DNA from: DATKZH01 sp964475955
Lineage (GTDB): Bacteria > Planctomycetota > Planctomycetia > Pirellulales > Thermoguttaceae
Assembly (NCBI GenBank): GCA_964475955.1
Contig: CAYYZY010000099.1
Location: forward strand, 1 to 28,173
Direction: 5' to 3'
DNA: 28,173 nucleotides
Shown here: positions 15,340-23,798 of the stretch, one piece after another
Layout: every line of letters begins with the position of its first letter
Numbering within the stretch: the first letter of the stretch is position 1
Made by a program: the position numbers and the translations under genes
The notes under the pieces: model-generated
What the model was told of the DNA's origin: nothing
Seen by the model: the letters and a program-made list of their open reading frames with translations, nothing else
The model's database searches: none

Positions 15340-18303
15340 ATGAACACGAAGGTCTTACGTGCGGTCTTCAAGCGCGATTTCGTCAGCTATTTTGCCAATC
15401 CGACGGGCTACGTCTTCATCTGCGTGTTCGTGCTGTTGAGCACGATTGCCGCGTTCTGGCCCAACGACTTCTTCGTCACCAACCTGGCCAACCTCGACCA
15501 GCTCAACAAGGTCTTTCCCTTCATCATGCTGGTCTTCATCCCCGCGGTGACCATGGCCATCTGGGCCAACGAGCGCCGGCAGGGAACCGATGAGCTGCTG
15601 CTGACGATTCCCGCAGGCGACCTCGACATCGTGGTCGGAAAATATCTGGCCGGCGTGGCCATTTACACCGTGGCCCTCTCCTTCTCGCTGGTCTGCAACT
15701 ACTCGGTTCTGGCCTTCCTGGGCGATCCCGACACGGGCCTGCTGGCGGGAACCTACGTCGGATACTGGCTGGTCGGCCTGGCCATGCTGGCCATCGGCAC
15801 GGTGGCCTCCTTTTTGACCTCGAACCTGACCGTGGCCTACGTGCTCGGGGCCGTGCTCAACGTGCCCCTGGTCTTCGCCGCGGCGTCCGACGTGATCGCC
15901 AGCCGCGACATGGCCCAGGCCATCCAGCAGTGGAGCATCAGCGAGCAGTTCCGCGATTTCGGCCGCGGCATCATCAGCCTCTCCGGGGTCGCCTACTTCC
16001 TGGCCGTCGTCGCCGTGGCCCTCTACGTGAGCATGGTGCTGATCGGGCGCCGCCACTGGGTGCGCGGACGCGTCGGGGGCGTGTTCATGGCGGGCCATTA
16101 CACCGTCCGGGCGATTTCGTCGGCGGGGCTCGCGATCGCCGTGGTCGTGTTCTTCAACCACTACGACGTCCGCCCCGACGTGACCAGCGAACGGCTCAGC
16201 TCCCTCTCGCCCGACACGGTCAAGCTGCTCGAGAATCTCGAAACCGAGCGGCCCGTCCAGATCGAAGCGTTCATCAGCCCCACCGTGCCCGAGGGATACG
16301 TGCAGACCCGGGCCGACATGCTCAGCATGCTTCGCGAGCTGAACCAACGGGGCGGCGAGAAGGTCCAGGTGCGCGTCAACGACACGCAGCGGTTCTCCGA
16401 ACAGGCGGTCCGCGCCCAGGAGCTTTACGACATCACGCCGCGCGAGGTCACCACGGAGGTCCGCGGCAGCCTCTCGCAGGAGCACTTGTTCCTGGGGGTC
16501 GCGTTCACGTGCGGGCTGGAGAAGGTGATCCTGCCGTTCATCGACCGGGGGATTCCGGTCGAGTACGAGCTGGTGCGTTCGATCACCACGGTCACCCAGC
16601 AGGAGCGCCGGAAGGTCGGTATCCTCGATACCGACGCGAAGCTCTACGGCCAGTTCAACATGCAGACGATGTCGAGCAGCTCCAACTGGCCGATCGTCGA
16701 CGAGTTGGAGAAGCAATACGACGTGGAGCGCGTCGACGCGAGCAACCCGATCGACGACGATTTCGACGTCCTGCTGGCCGTCCAGCCCTCGTCGCTGGGC
16801 CCCGAGCAGATGGAGAACTTCCTTGCGGCCGTGCGAAGCGGCGTCCCCACGGCCATCTTCGAAGACCCGTTCCCCTTCTTCGCCGGACAGGTTCCCGGCA
16901 CCGCGGCGCCCCGGCGCCCGCCCGGCGGCATGAACCCCATGATGCGAAACCAGCCGCCCCCGGAGAAGGGCAACCGCCAGGCGCTTTGGAACCTGCTGCA
17001 AATCGACTTCGCCGAAAACCAGATCGTCTGGCAAGACTACAATCCCTACCGGCGATTCCAGGACTGGCCCAAGGAATTCGTCTTCATCGACGACGGGTGC
17101 GGGGCCGAAGAGCCGTTCAACGAGACCGTGTCGGCCACCTCGGGCCTCCAGCACATGCTCTTCCCGTTCCCCGGGTCGATCCGGAACCGCAACGTTTCGA
17201 AGCTGAAGTTCATGCCGTTGGTGCGCACGGGCGACGAGACGGCGACCGTCCCCACCGACGAGATCATCCAGTTTTCGCCCTTCGGACGGGGCGACATCAA
17301 CCCGAACCGCCAGCCGCAATTCAAAGGCGCCTCCTACGTGTTGGCCGCGCGAATTCAGGGGGAGGTCCCCGAGGAGGCGGCCCCCGGCGGGGCCGCGCCC
17401 GGCGGTCTCGGCCCCAATTTCATGGAGGATTTCGACGACGGCGACGGCGAAGACGAGCCGGCCGAGGACGCCGACGAGGATGAGGCCGAGGATGAGGCCG
17501 AGGATGAGGNNNNNNNNNNNNNNNNNNNNNNNNNNNNNNNNNNNNNNNNNNNNNNNNNNNNNNNNNNNNNNNNNNNNNNNNNNNNNNNNNNNNNNNNNNN
17601 NNNNNNNNNCGAGGATGAGGCCGAGGATGAGGCCGAGGATGAGGAAGCCGAGCCGGCGCGCAAGCCGGAACTCAACGTGGCGCTGGTCGCCGACATCGAC
17701 ATGCTCAACTGGCAGTTCTTCCGGCTCCGCGAGGTGGGCGAAGTGCCTGAGTCGGGCGTCCACTTCGATTTCGACAACGTGACCTTCGTCCTCAACCTGC
17801 TCGACTCGCTCGCCGGCGACGATCGCTTCCTGGAAATTCGCAAGCGCCGTCCCAAGCACCGCACGCTGACGCGCATCGAAAAGAGCACCGAGGACGCGCG
17901 CAAGGAAACGTGGCGCGAAATCGAAAACCTCCGCGAGAAGTACGAGGAGGTCGAGAAGGAGGAAGACCGCAAACTCGACGAGAAGATCGCCAAGATGGAA
18001 GAGCGGATGAAGGAGAAGGGCGGTCTCTCGCTGATCGAGATCATGAACCGCGTGGGCATGGCCCAGCGCGACGGCGAGCGGCGCAAGCAGATCCGGCTCG
18101 AACAGCTCAAGCAGGAAACCGAGCAGCAAATCAACCGGATCGAGACCCGCTTGAGCCTCGAGATCCGTCGCCTTCAGGACATGTACAAGTTGTGGGCGGT
18201 GCTGTTGCCGCCGATCCCGCCCCTGCTGGTGGCGATCGGCGTGTTCTTCACCCGCCGCGTTCGCGAACGCGAGGGAGTCGCCCGAAGCCGGCTCCGGTCG
18301 TGA
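15340..18303 (+). CDS. GldF-GldG fusion: ABC-2 permease joined to ABC auxiliary domain
   Basis: This is a 987-codon frame as assembled, including 34 codons touched by N. Residues 1-240 are a GldF-type ABC-2 permease with about six helices (for example 23-40, 60-75, 103-126, 138-160, 163-182, 215-236). A further helix at about 258-272 starts the GldG part, and residues 280-690 are the extracytoplasmic ABC auxiliary domain (FISPTVPEGY, VGILDTDAK). An acidic EDEA repeat (about 698-768) holds an assembly gap. A charged coiled coil follows (about 847-947), then a final helix at 950-970. In Bacteroidota GldF and GldG are separate proteins. The frame agrees on both sides of the gap, but the gap size is arbitrary, so continuity is likely rather than proven. 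The gene follows the ATPase gene by 128 bases. Confidence 0.85.
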   Translation: MNTKVLRAVFKRDFVSYFANPTGYVFICVFVLLSTIAAFWPNDFFVTNLANLDQLNKVFPFIMLVFIPAVTMAIWANERRQGTDELLLTIPAGDLDIVVGKYLAGVAIYTVALSFSLVCNYSVLAFLGDPDTGLLAGTYVGYWLVGLAMLAIGTVASFLTSNLTVAYVLGAVLNVPLVFAAASDVIASRDMAQAIQQWSISEQFRDFGRGIISLSGVAYFLAVVAVALYVSMVLIGRRHWVRGRVGGVFMAGHYTVRAISSAGLAIAVVVFFNHYDVRPDVTSERLSSLSPDTVKLLENLETERPVQIEAFISPTVPEGYVQTRADMLSMLRELNQRGGEKVQVRVNDTQRFSEQAVRAQELYDITPREVTTEVRGSLSQEHLFLGVAFTCGLEKVILPFIDRGIPVEYELVRSITTVTQQERRKVGILDTDAKLYGQFNMQTMSSSSNWPIVDELEKQYDVERVDASNPIDDDFDVLLAVQPSSLGPEQMENFLAAVRSGVPTAIFEDPFPFFAGQVPGTAAPRRPPGGMNPMMRNQPPPEKGNRQALWNLLQIDFAENQIVWQDYNPYRRFQDWPKEFVFIDDGCGAEEPFNETVSATSGLQHMLFPFPGSIRNRNVSKLKFMPLVRTGDETATVPTDEIIQFSPFGRGDINPNRQPQFKGASYVLAARIQGEVPEEAAPGGAAPGGLGPNFMEDFDDGDGEDEPAEDADEDEAEDEAEDEXXXXXXXXXXXXXXXXXXXXXXXXXXXXXXXXXXEDEAEDEAEDEEAEPARKPELNVALVADIDMLNWQFFRLREVGEVPESGVHFDFDNVTFVLNLLDSLAGDDRFLEIRKRRPKHRTLTRIEKSTEDARKETWREIENLREKYEEVEKEEDRKLDEKIAKMEERMKEKGGLSLIEIMNRVGMAQRDGERRKQIRLEQLKQETEQQINRIETRLSLEIRRLQDMYKLWAVLLPPIPPLLVAIGVFFTRRVREREGVARSRLRS
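17476..17643. repeat. 12-base tandem repeat (GAGGCCGAGGAT) encoding Glu-Asp-Glu-Ala
   Basis: Perfect units flank the gap on both sides in the same frame and encode EDEA over and over. The copy number is hidden in the gap and may vary between strains. Confidence 0.85.
17510..17609. other. Assembly gap (100 N)
   Basis: Exactly 100 N inside the acidic tandem repeat of the GldF-GldG fusion. Its true length is unknown. The matching repeat phase on both sides suggests missing copies of the same unit rather than different sequence. Confidence 0.95.
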
Positions 18304-18425
18304 TCCGTGTTGCCGACCAGGGCTCCCGTCACACCGACTCGGCGGTTCCCGCGCGGAATGCGGCCTGACCGGCCGCAGGCGGGCTCCGCCCCCGAACGAG
18401 TGGAAGACAGGCAAGGACATAGAAG

Positions 18426-20309
18426 ATGAACGAGAACGTCAAGACCATCGCTTTCGTGGGCCTGGCCGTCGTGGTTTCGCTGGGTGTCTGGCTTACGCGG
18501 CCCCGCTTGCCGGAGCTTCGGGCGGAGAACGAGCTGCCTGAGGAGCTCTTCCCCGAGTTCGACGACCCGCTCGAGGCCGCCAGCCTCGAGATCATCGAGT
18601 ACGACGAGACGACCGCCACCCTGAAGCCGTTCAAGGTGGCCCAGGTCGAAGGGGAGTGGTCGATCCCCTCGCACGAAAACTACCCGGCCGACGCCGAAGA
18701 CCACCTGGCCGAGGCGGCCACCGGCCTGATGGGGCTCGAACCGCTCGCCGTGGCCGGCACCCGCCCCGCCGATCACAAGGAGTTCGGCGTCCGGGAGCCC
18801 GATCCCGACAAGCTCAAGCCGGGCGATACGGGCGTGGGGACGCGGGTCGAAATGCGCGACAACAAGAACGACGTCCTCCTGGAGCTGATCGTCGGCAAGC
18901 AGGTCCCCGACCGCGAAGAGCTGCGCTACGTGCGCGTGCCCGGCAAGGACCCGGTCTACACGGTCAAGCTGAGCACCGACGAGCTTTCGACCAAGTTCGA
19001 GGACTGGATCGAAGAGGACTTGCTCAAGCTCAACACCTGGGACGTGCGCCAGGTGGCGATCGAGGATTACTCGGTCGACCTGATTCGCGGCGTTCAGATC
19101 CCGCGCAGACAGATGACGCTCGAGTACGACGACGGCGACTCGAAGTGGAAGCTGGTCGAAGACAAGGCGTTCCGCAAGGAGGGCTGGGCCGAAGTCCCCA
19201 TGGCCGAAGACGAAGAGCTCGACACCAGCAAGCTCAACGACATGAAGTACGCCCTCGACGACCTGAAGATCGTCGACGTGGCCCGCAAGCCCGAGGGGCT
19301 CAGCGAGAACCTGCGCGACGCGGGCGAGCTGAAGAAAGACGCCGAGAGCCTCCAGTCGCTCGCCGATCGCGGGTTCTACCCGGTCCAGGTCGGCGAGAAC
19401 ATCGAACTCCTCTCCACCGAGGGCGAGGTCGACGTCCTGATGAAGGACGGCGTCCAGTACATCCTGCGGTTCGGGCAGGTCGCCGGCCAAGGCGAGCAGT
19501 CGGCCGGCGACGTGGACGAGGAAACCGAAGAGGGCGAGCAAGAAGCCGACGCCGGCATGAATCGCTACCTCTTCGTGATGGCCGAGTTCAATCCCGAAGT
19601 CATTCCCAAACCCGAGTTGCAGCCCCTGCCGGGCGACGAGAAGGCGGCCGAGGAGGAAGGCTCCAACGGCAACGGCGAGCCGGAGAAGGCCGAGGCCGGG
19701 GAGGAAGCGGCGAAGGCCGAGCCGGCCGAAGGCGCCGACGAGAAGGCCGAGGAAGAGACCGAGGAGGAAAGCGATGCCGAGAAGGAGCGCGAGCGCATCG
19801 AGAAGGAGAACCAGCGCAAGCAGGAGGAGTACGAAGACAAGGTCGAGAAGGGCCAGGAGCGCGTCGATGAGTTGAACCGGCGGTTCGCCGAATGGTACTA
19901 CGTCATCTCCAACGAGGTCTATCAGAAGATTCACCTCAGCCGTGAGGACGTGGTCAAGAAGAAGGAAGCGGAAGAGGAGGAAGGCACCGACAAAACCGCG
20001 ACCGGCGCCATGCCCCAGGCCCCGCCAAGCCCCGCTGCCGAATTGGAGAAGCTCAAGGAAGAGGGCCTCGAAGCCGGAAAGGCCGAAGAGAAGCCGGCGG
20101 CGGAGGCCATGCCCAAAGTCAAGCAGGCGGAAAAGGCCAAGCCCGCCGAAAAGAAGTCCGAAGAGGCCAAGCCCGCCGCCAAAGCGCCGGCGGAAGCCAA
20201 GCCCGAAGCGAAGGAGTCGGCGGAAGCCAAGCCGGCGGCAAAAGAGCCGGAGGAGAAGAAACCGGCGGAATCGAAGCCGGCCGAAGCCAAGCCGGCGTCG
20301 GACCCGTAG
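18426..20309 (+). CDS. Membrane-anchored DUF4340 protein with charged tail
   Basis: This 627-residue protein is the third gene of the ABC operon. One N-terminal helix (about 7-23) anchors a large part that should face the periplasm. Residues of about 60-280 resemble DUF4340 (VEGEWSIPSHENYPADAEDH, LELIVGKQV, YVRVPGKDPVYTV). A second conserved-looking block ends at RFAEWYYVISNEVYQKIHLSRED (about 485-508) and is interrupted at 400-480 by a Glu/Ala/Lys-rich, probably coiled-coil insert. Residues 545-627 are almost only E, A, K, P and S in AEAKPA-type repeats, like the linkers that let TonB-type proteins cross the periplasm. AAGGA lies before the ATG at 18426. In planctomycetes DUF4340 genes regularly follow GldFG genes, so it is likely a subunit of that complex. 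Its biochemical role is unknown. Confidence 0.82.
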   Translation: MNENVKTIAFVGLAVVVSLGVWLTRPRLPELRAENELPEELFPEFDDPLEAASLEIIEYDETTATLKPFKVAQVEGEWSIPSHENYPADAEDHLAEAATGLMGLEPLAVAGTRPADHKEFGVREPDPDKLKPGDTGVGTRVEMRDNKNDVLLELIVGKQVPDREELRYVRVPGKDPVYTVKLSTDELSTKFEDWIEEDLLKLNTWDVRQVAIEDYSVDLIRGVQIPRRQMTLEYDDGDSKWKLVEDKAFRKEGWAEVPMAEDEELDTSKLNDMKYALDDLKIVDVARKPEGLSENLRDAGELKKDAESLQSLADRGFYPVQVGENIELLSTEGEVDVLMKDGVQYILRFGQVAGQGEQSAGDVDEETEEGEQEADAGMNRYLFVMAEFNPEVIPKPELQPLPGDEKAAEEEGSNGNGEPEKAEAGEEAAKAEPAEGADEKAEEETEEESDAEKERERIEKENQRKQEEYEDKVEKGQERVDELNRRFAEWYYVISNEVYQKIHLSREDVVKKKEAEEEEGTDKTATGAMPQAPPSPAAELEKLKEEGLEAGKAEEKPAAEAMPKVKQAEKAKPAEKKSEEAKPAAKAPAEAKPEAKESAEAKPAAKEPEEKKPAESKPAEAKPASDP

Positions 20310-20319
20310 CCGCGAAAAT

Positions 20320-20392
20320 GTTTAGCCGCCGACAATACGTCGGCGTTATCGAACGCGTCAACGGGACGCCGGCGTGCCGTCGACGGCTAAAC
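20320..20392. repeat. Inverted repeat between convergent genes
   Basis: GTTTAGCCGCCGAC at 20320-20333 pairs with GTCGACGGCTAAAC at 20379-20392 with one mismatch. Inside, CGCCGAC-AATAC-GTCGGCG (20327-20345) is a perfect hairpin, and GCCGTCGACGGC (20376-20387) is palindromic. It sits in the 127-base gap between the DUF4340 gene and metK, which converge. It could stop transcription from both sides, or be a member of a repeat family, or both. There is no T-run. Confidence 0.6.
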
Positions 20393-20436
20393 GGCGCGCG
20401 AACCCCGAACCGGCGGCGTCCTCGCTCGCCCTAGGG

Positions 20437-21606
20437 CTACATCCCGGCCGCTTTGCGCAGCTCTTCGGCCCGGTCGGTCTTCTCCCAGGTGAACTCCGGC
20501 TCGCTGCGGCCGAAGTGACCGCCGGCCGCGGTCAGCCGGTAGATCGGGCGGCGCAGGTCGAGATACTCGATGATCTTGGCCGGCGTGAGGGGGAACAGCT
20601 CGCGGACCAACTTGCAGAGACGGTCCTCCTCGATCTTGCCGGTGCCCTCGGTATCGACGGCCACGCTCACCGGGTCGCTCACCCCGATGACGTAGGCGAG
20701 TTGCACTTCGCACGCGTCGGCCAGCCCGGATGCGACGATGTTCTTGGCCACGTACCGCGACATGTACGCGGCGCTGCGGTCGACCTTCGTGGGGTCCTTG
20801 CCGCTGAACGCTCCGCCCCCGTGCCGGGCCCAGCCGCCGTACGTGTCGACGATGATCTTGCGGCCGGTCAGGCCGCAGTCGCCGTGCGGCCCGCCCACCG
20901 CGAATTTGCCGGTCGGGTTGACGTGGTAGGTGACGTCGCCGTCGATCAGCTCGTCGGGCAGCAGGGGCTTGATGACCTCCTCGATCAGCGTTTCGCGGAT
21001 CGTCTTCTGCTCGACGTCGGGATGGTGCTGCGTGGAAACCACGACCGTGTCGACGCGCAACGGCTTGTACCCCTCGTAGTCCACCGTGACCTGGCTCTTG
21101 CTGTCCGGCCGGAGCCACGCGATGCCCCCCTCTTGCCGGACCTGGGCCAGCCGGTTCGTGATGCGGTGCGCCAGCGCGATGGGCAGCGGCATCAGCTCCG
21201 GCGTGTGGTTGCAGGCATACCCGAACATCAGCCCCTGGTCGCCGGCCCCGATGTCCTTGCCGGCGGCCTGGTTCTCGTCGACGCCCATGGCGATGTCGGG
21301 GCTCTGCCGGTCGAGGGAGACCATCACGGCGCAGGTGTCGGCGTTAAAGCCCATGCCGTCGTCGGTGTAGCCGACCTTGCGGATCACGTCGCGGATCACG
21401 TCGGGATAGGTCACGGTCGCCTTGGTGGTGATCTCGCCGGCCACCATGGCGAGCCCGGTCGTGACCAGCGTCTCGCAGGCGACGCGGCTGGCGGGGTCCT
21501 CGGCCAGCAGGGCGTCGAGGATACCGTCCGAGATCTGATCCGCGAGCTTGTCGGGATGCCCCATGCTGACCGCTTCGCTGGTAAACAAATACCTACCCTT
21601 CGCCAC
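20437..21606 (-). CDS. metK: S-adenosylmethionine synthase
   Basis: This 389-residue cytosolic enzyme makes S-adenosylmethionine from methionine and ATP. Signature motifs are present: SMGHPDKLADQISDGILDALL (catalytic H17), GAGDQGLMFGYA at 120-131, GGGAFSGKDPTKVDRSAAY in the last third, and IIVDTYGGW. The length is normal for the family (about 385-395). The start is GTG at 21604-21606, supported by GGAGG eight bases upstream; no nearer ATG precedes the conserved start of the family. It has its own promoter at 21679-21708. The leader of about 70 bases is too short for a SAM-I riboswitch, and I see no other SAM aptamer. Confidence 0.95.
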   Translation of the reverse strand: MAKGRYLFTSEAVSMGHPDKLADQISDGILDALLAEDPASRVACETLVTTGLAMVAGEITTKATVTYPDVIRDVIRKVGYTDDGMGFNADTCAVMVSLDRQSPDIAMGVDENQAAGKDIGAGDQGLMFGYACNHTPELMPLPIALAHRITNRLAQVRQEGGIAWLRPDSKSQVTVDYEGYKPLRVDTVVVSTQHHPDVEQKTIRETLIEEVIKPLLPDELIDGDVTYHVNPTGKFAVGGPHGDCGLTGRKIIVDTYGGWARHGGGAFSGKDPTKVDRSAAYMSRYVAKNIVASGLADACEVQLAYVIGVSDPVSVAVDTEGTGKIEEDRLCKLVRELFPLTPAKIIEYLDLRRPIYRLTAAGGHFGRSEPEFTWEKTDRAEELRKAAGM

Positions 21607-21678
21607 GACACCGTCCTCCTAATTGCTTCGGTTCACTCCCCGCGGAGGTCGCCCCGCCAACGGGCAAATTGAGATACC

Positions 21679-21708
21679 ATTATATTCAGGCTTGCCTCCC
21701 GCTCACAA
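21679..21708 (-). promoter_or_regulatory. metK promoter
   Basis: On the minus strand TTGTGA (21703-21708) and TATAAT (21679-21684) are separated by 18 bases. The -10 box is perfect and the -35 matches 4 of 6 positions. Transcription would start near 21672, about 65 bases before the GTG of metK. This is the best promoter in the window. Confidence 0.6.
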
Positions 21709-21753
21709 GACGCCCGAGCCCCCTCGCGGGAACCGGAAGCACGCGTCCAACGC

Positions 21754-21765
21754 ACCGGGCCCGGT
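21754..21765. other. 12-base perfect palindrome just after waaA
   Basis: ACCGGGCCCGGT begins two bases after the waaA stop on the minus strand. It may form a cruciform or short hairpin that ends the waaA message, but it lacks a T-run. Confidence 0.3.
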
Positions 21766-21766
21766 C

Positions 21767-23086
21767 TCACGCGGCGGCGACCCCCTCGCCGTCGTGCCCG
21801 GCCGATCGGGCCTCCAGCAGGGAAGCCAACAGATCGAGGGTCCGCTCGGTCGCCCCGAGCTGCTCCCGCACCAGGGCCTGAGCCCGATCGCCCAGTGCGC
21901 GGGCCTCTTCCGGGTGTTGCAGGCAGCGGCGCACGAACCGGGCCAACTGGTCGGCGTCTTCGATTACGACGGCCGCGTCGCGAGCGAGCATCGCGGAGAC
22001 GACGTCGCGGAAATTTCGGGTGTTGGGGCCGAAGCAGACGGCCGCCCCGTACGCCGCCGGCTCGATCATGTTCTGCCCCCCCCGGTTGCCCATGCTTCCC
22101 CCTACGTAGGCAATCTGGGCCGTGCCCCACCAGGCCCCCAACTCGCCGACCACGTCGACCAGCAGCACCCGGGCCGCCGGATCGGGGCCTTGTTCGTCCA
22201 GGGCCGTGCGGCGCTGCCAGGCCAACCCCGAGGCGTCGAGCAGCCGGGCGACCGAGTCGAAACGTTCCGGGTGCCGCGGAACGAGGATCAGACGCAACCC
22301 CGGCCAGCTTGCCCGCAACTGTTCGTACACGGCCAGGCAGACCGATTCCTCGGGCTCCTGCGTGCTGCCGGCCAGGAAGACGGAGGCGTCGTCGGCCAGC
22401 CCGGCCAGTCGCCGCAGCCGCCGGGTGACTGGGTTGCCGCGGTCGGTCTGGGCCCCGTCGTACTTCATCGAACCGGTGACCTGCACCGATACCGCCGGCG
22501 CTCCCAAGCGCCGGAACCGCTCGGCGTACGTCTCGTCTTGCACGGCCAGAAGGTCGATCCGCCCCAGCAGCCGGGCGATTAGCGGACGAATCCGGCGGTA
22601 CCCCCGAAAACTCGGCCCGCTCAGCCGCCCGTTGATCACCGCCACCCGCGCGCCCCCCTCCCGTGCCGCACGGACCAGGTTCGGCCAAAGCTCCAGCTCG
22701 GCCAGAACCAGCAGGCTTGGCCGCACCCGCCGAACGGCCGCGCGCACCGCCCAACTGAAATCCAACGGGCAGTAGAAGACGCTGAGGTGCGGGTACTTCT
22801 TCCGGGCCAGGGCCATCCCGGTCTTGGTGGTCGTCGAGACGACGCACTCCCAGTCGGGCCGCTCCTCGGCGATCCGGCCGATCAGCGAGGCCAGGAGGTT
22901 CACTTCGCCCACGCTGACGGCATGCAGCCAGACGCACGTCCTCCGGGATCGTCGCCGGGGCACCCACCCGAGCAGCTTCTCGCGGAATCCCTCGCGATAC
23001 TTGCCCTTGCGCACCGCTTGCCACACGAGCCACGGCAACGAGACGAGGACAAGCAGCAGGTAGACGAGATTCAGCAGATAGGGCAC
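21767..23086 (-). CDS. waaA: 3-deoxy-D-manno-octulosonic acid (Kdo) transferase
   Basis: This 439-residue GT-B glycosyltransferase (GT30) adds Kdo to the lipid A precursor at the inner face of the cytoplasmic membrane. An N-terminal helix (about 2-22) is the membrane anchor. GKYREGFREKLLGWVP fits the family, and HAVSVGEVNLLASLI (about 55-69) holds the catalytic Glu (E61). LAELELWPNLV, VINGRLSG, VTGSMKYD, FLAGSTQEPEE, LVPRHPERF, YVGGSMGNRGGQNMIEPAAYG and FGPNTRNF follow in the usual order. The length is normal. I chose GTG at 23084-23086: AAGGAAG lies before it and family N-termini begin with this anchor. An ATG at 23155 would add 23 unlikely residues and run into the DUF4926 gene. It indicates lipopolysaccharide and therefore a true outer membrane. 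Confidence 0.9.
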   Translation of the reverse strand: MPYLLNLVYLLLVLVSLPWLVWQAVRKGKYREGFREKLLGWVPRRRSRRTCVWLHAVSVGEVNLLASLIGRIAEERPDWECVVSTTTKTGMALARKKYPHLSVFYCPLDFSWAVRAAVRRVRPSLLVLAELELWPNLVRAAREGGARVAVINGRLSGPSFRGYRRIRPLIARLLGRIDLLAVQDETYAERFRRLGAPAVSVQVTGSMKYDGAQTDRGNPVTRRLRRLAGLADDASVFLAGSTQEPEESVCLAVYEQLRASWPGLRLILVPRHPERFDSVARLLDASGLAWQRRTALDEQGPDPAARVLLVDVVGELGAWWGTAQIAYVGGSMGNRGGQNMIEPAAYGAAVCFGPNTRNFRDVVSAMLARDAAVVIEDADQLARFVRRCLQHPEEARALGDRAQALVREQLGATERTLDLLASLLEARSAGHDGEGVAAA

Positions 23087-23147
23087 GTTGGGCTTCCTTT
23101 CCCGAGACGCCGGCGCCGTCGAAAAGACCCCGGCGTCGGCCGTGGGA

Positions 23148-23384
23148 CTACGCAACCCTTGTGGTCAGGCGGTCTGAGGAAGAAGCTTGCCGGACGGCGT
23201 CGACGGGGACCGACGCCACGGCCAGCGTGTCACCAGCCGCAGAAAACAACTCGACCTCGAATCCGACGACCCGTCCCGAGGCGTCACGATGCTCTTCCAC
23301 AACCGTCGCAACGTCGCCCGCACGCAAGTCCTCACCCGCCACTTCTCGCGTCAGCACGACTCGACTGAACATCGGGATCGTCAT
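23148..23384 (-). CDS. DUF4926 family small protein
   Basis: This 78-residue protein has the DUF4926 pattern: a start of the type FSRVVLTRE, then AGDVATVVEEH and a C-terminal half matching VEL...GDTLAVASVPVDAVR. It looks like a small beta-barrel, which is inference. The ATG at 23382-23384 shares ATGA with the stop of the DUF6883 gene, which fixes the start and shows translational coupling. The family has no established function that I can name. Members are often encoded beside DUF6883-like proteins, so the two probably work as a pair. Confidence 0.72.
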   Translation of the reverse strand: MTIPMFSRVVLTREVAGEDLRAGDVATVVEEHRDASGRVVGFEVELFSAAGDTLAVASVPVDAVRQASSSDRLTTRVA

Positions 23385-23722
23385 TGTGCTCGCGGCTCCG
23401 GAACAAGAGTGACCAGACGCGGAAATTGCTCGCCGAAACGAATCATCCAAATGGAGGTGGCCATCACGCTGCCTCTGCGCCCTGCTAATGGCCCAGTAAC
23501 TTCATACTTCGCTCCGAAAGGCGAGGGCTTTCCCTGCCGCGCATCCATGGAGAGATGCTGCAATCTGAGAGCCTGCTCCAATTCTCCGGGACACGTGACA
23601 TTGAACCCCGCATGAGCGAGTAACCGGGCTTTCGCCGCACCATCCGGGTGATCAGGATTCAGTAAGTATGCCACCAGCTTATCTCTCGAGATCAACGCGC
23701 GGTCGGCTCCCGGTATCTTCAT
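23381..23722 (-). CDS. DUF6883 family small protein
   Basis: This 113-residue protein starts MKIPGADRALISRDKLVAYL, followed by LNPDHPDGAAKARLLAHAGF. The Asn-Pro-x-His-Pro and KAR residues are typical of DUF6883. The rest reads FNVTCPGELEQALRL, then KYEVTGPLAGRRG and a beta-rich end (SIWMIRFGEQFPRLVTLVP). I chose ATG 23722 because the family signature begins there. Its stop overlaps the DUF4926 start. The domain also occurs, as far as I recall, at the end of phage head and toxin-like proteins, so a toxin-antitoxin or immunity role has been in my mind. Nothing in the sequence proves it. Confidence 0.7.
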   Translation of the reverse strand: MKIPGADRALISRDKLVAYLLNPDHPDGAAKARLLAHAGFNVTCPGELEQALRLQHLSMDARQGKPSPFGAKYEVTGPLAGRRGSVMATSIWMIRFGEQFPRLVTLVPEPRAQ

Positions 23723-23798
23723 GACTCGACCCGTCAGCCTCTGATTCCCAGCGGAGCGCCCAAATGGCCCAAGCCAGGGCACGTTGACCCCCGCCCCC

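Noticed and set aside
21607..21680. SAM riboswitch before metK
   Set aside because: The leader from the predicted promoter is about 65 bases, too short for SAM-I, and I see no kink-turn or pseudoknot elements.
23087..23155. ATG at 23155 as the start of waaA
   Set aside because: The extra 23 residues are unlike the family N-terminus and the start would overlap the DUF4926 gene; GTG 23086 has a ribosome-binding site and begins at the membrane anchor.
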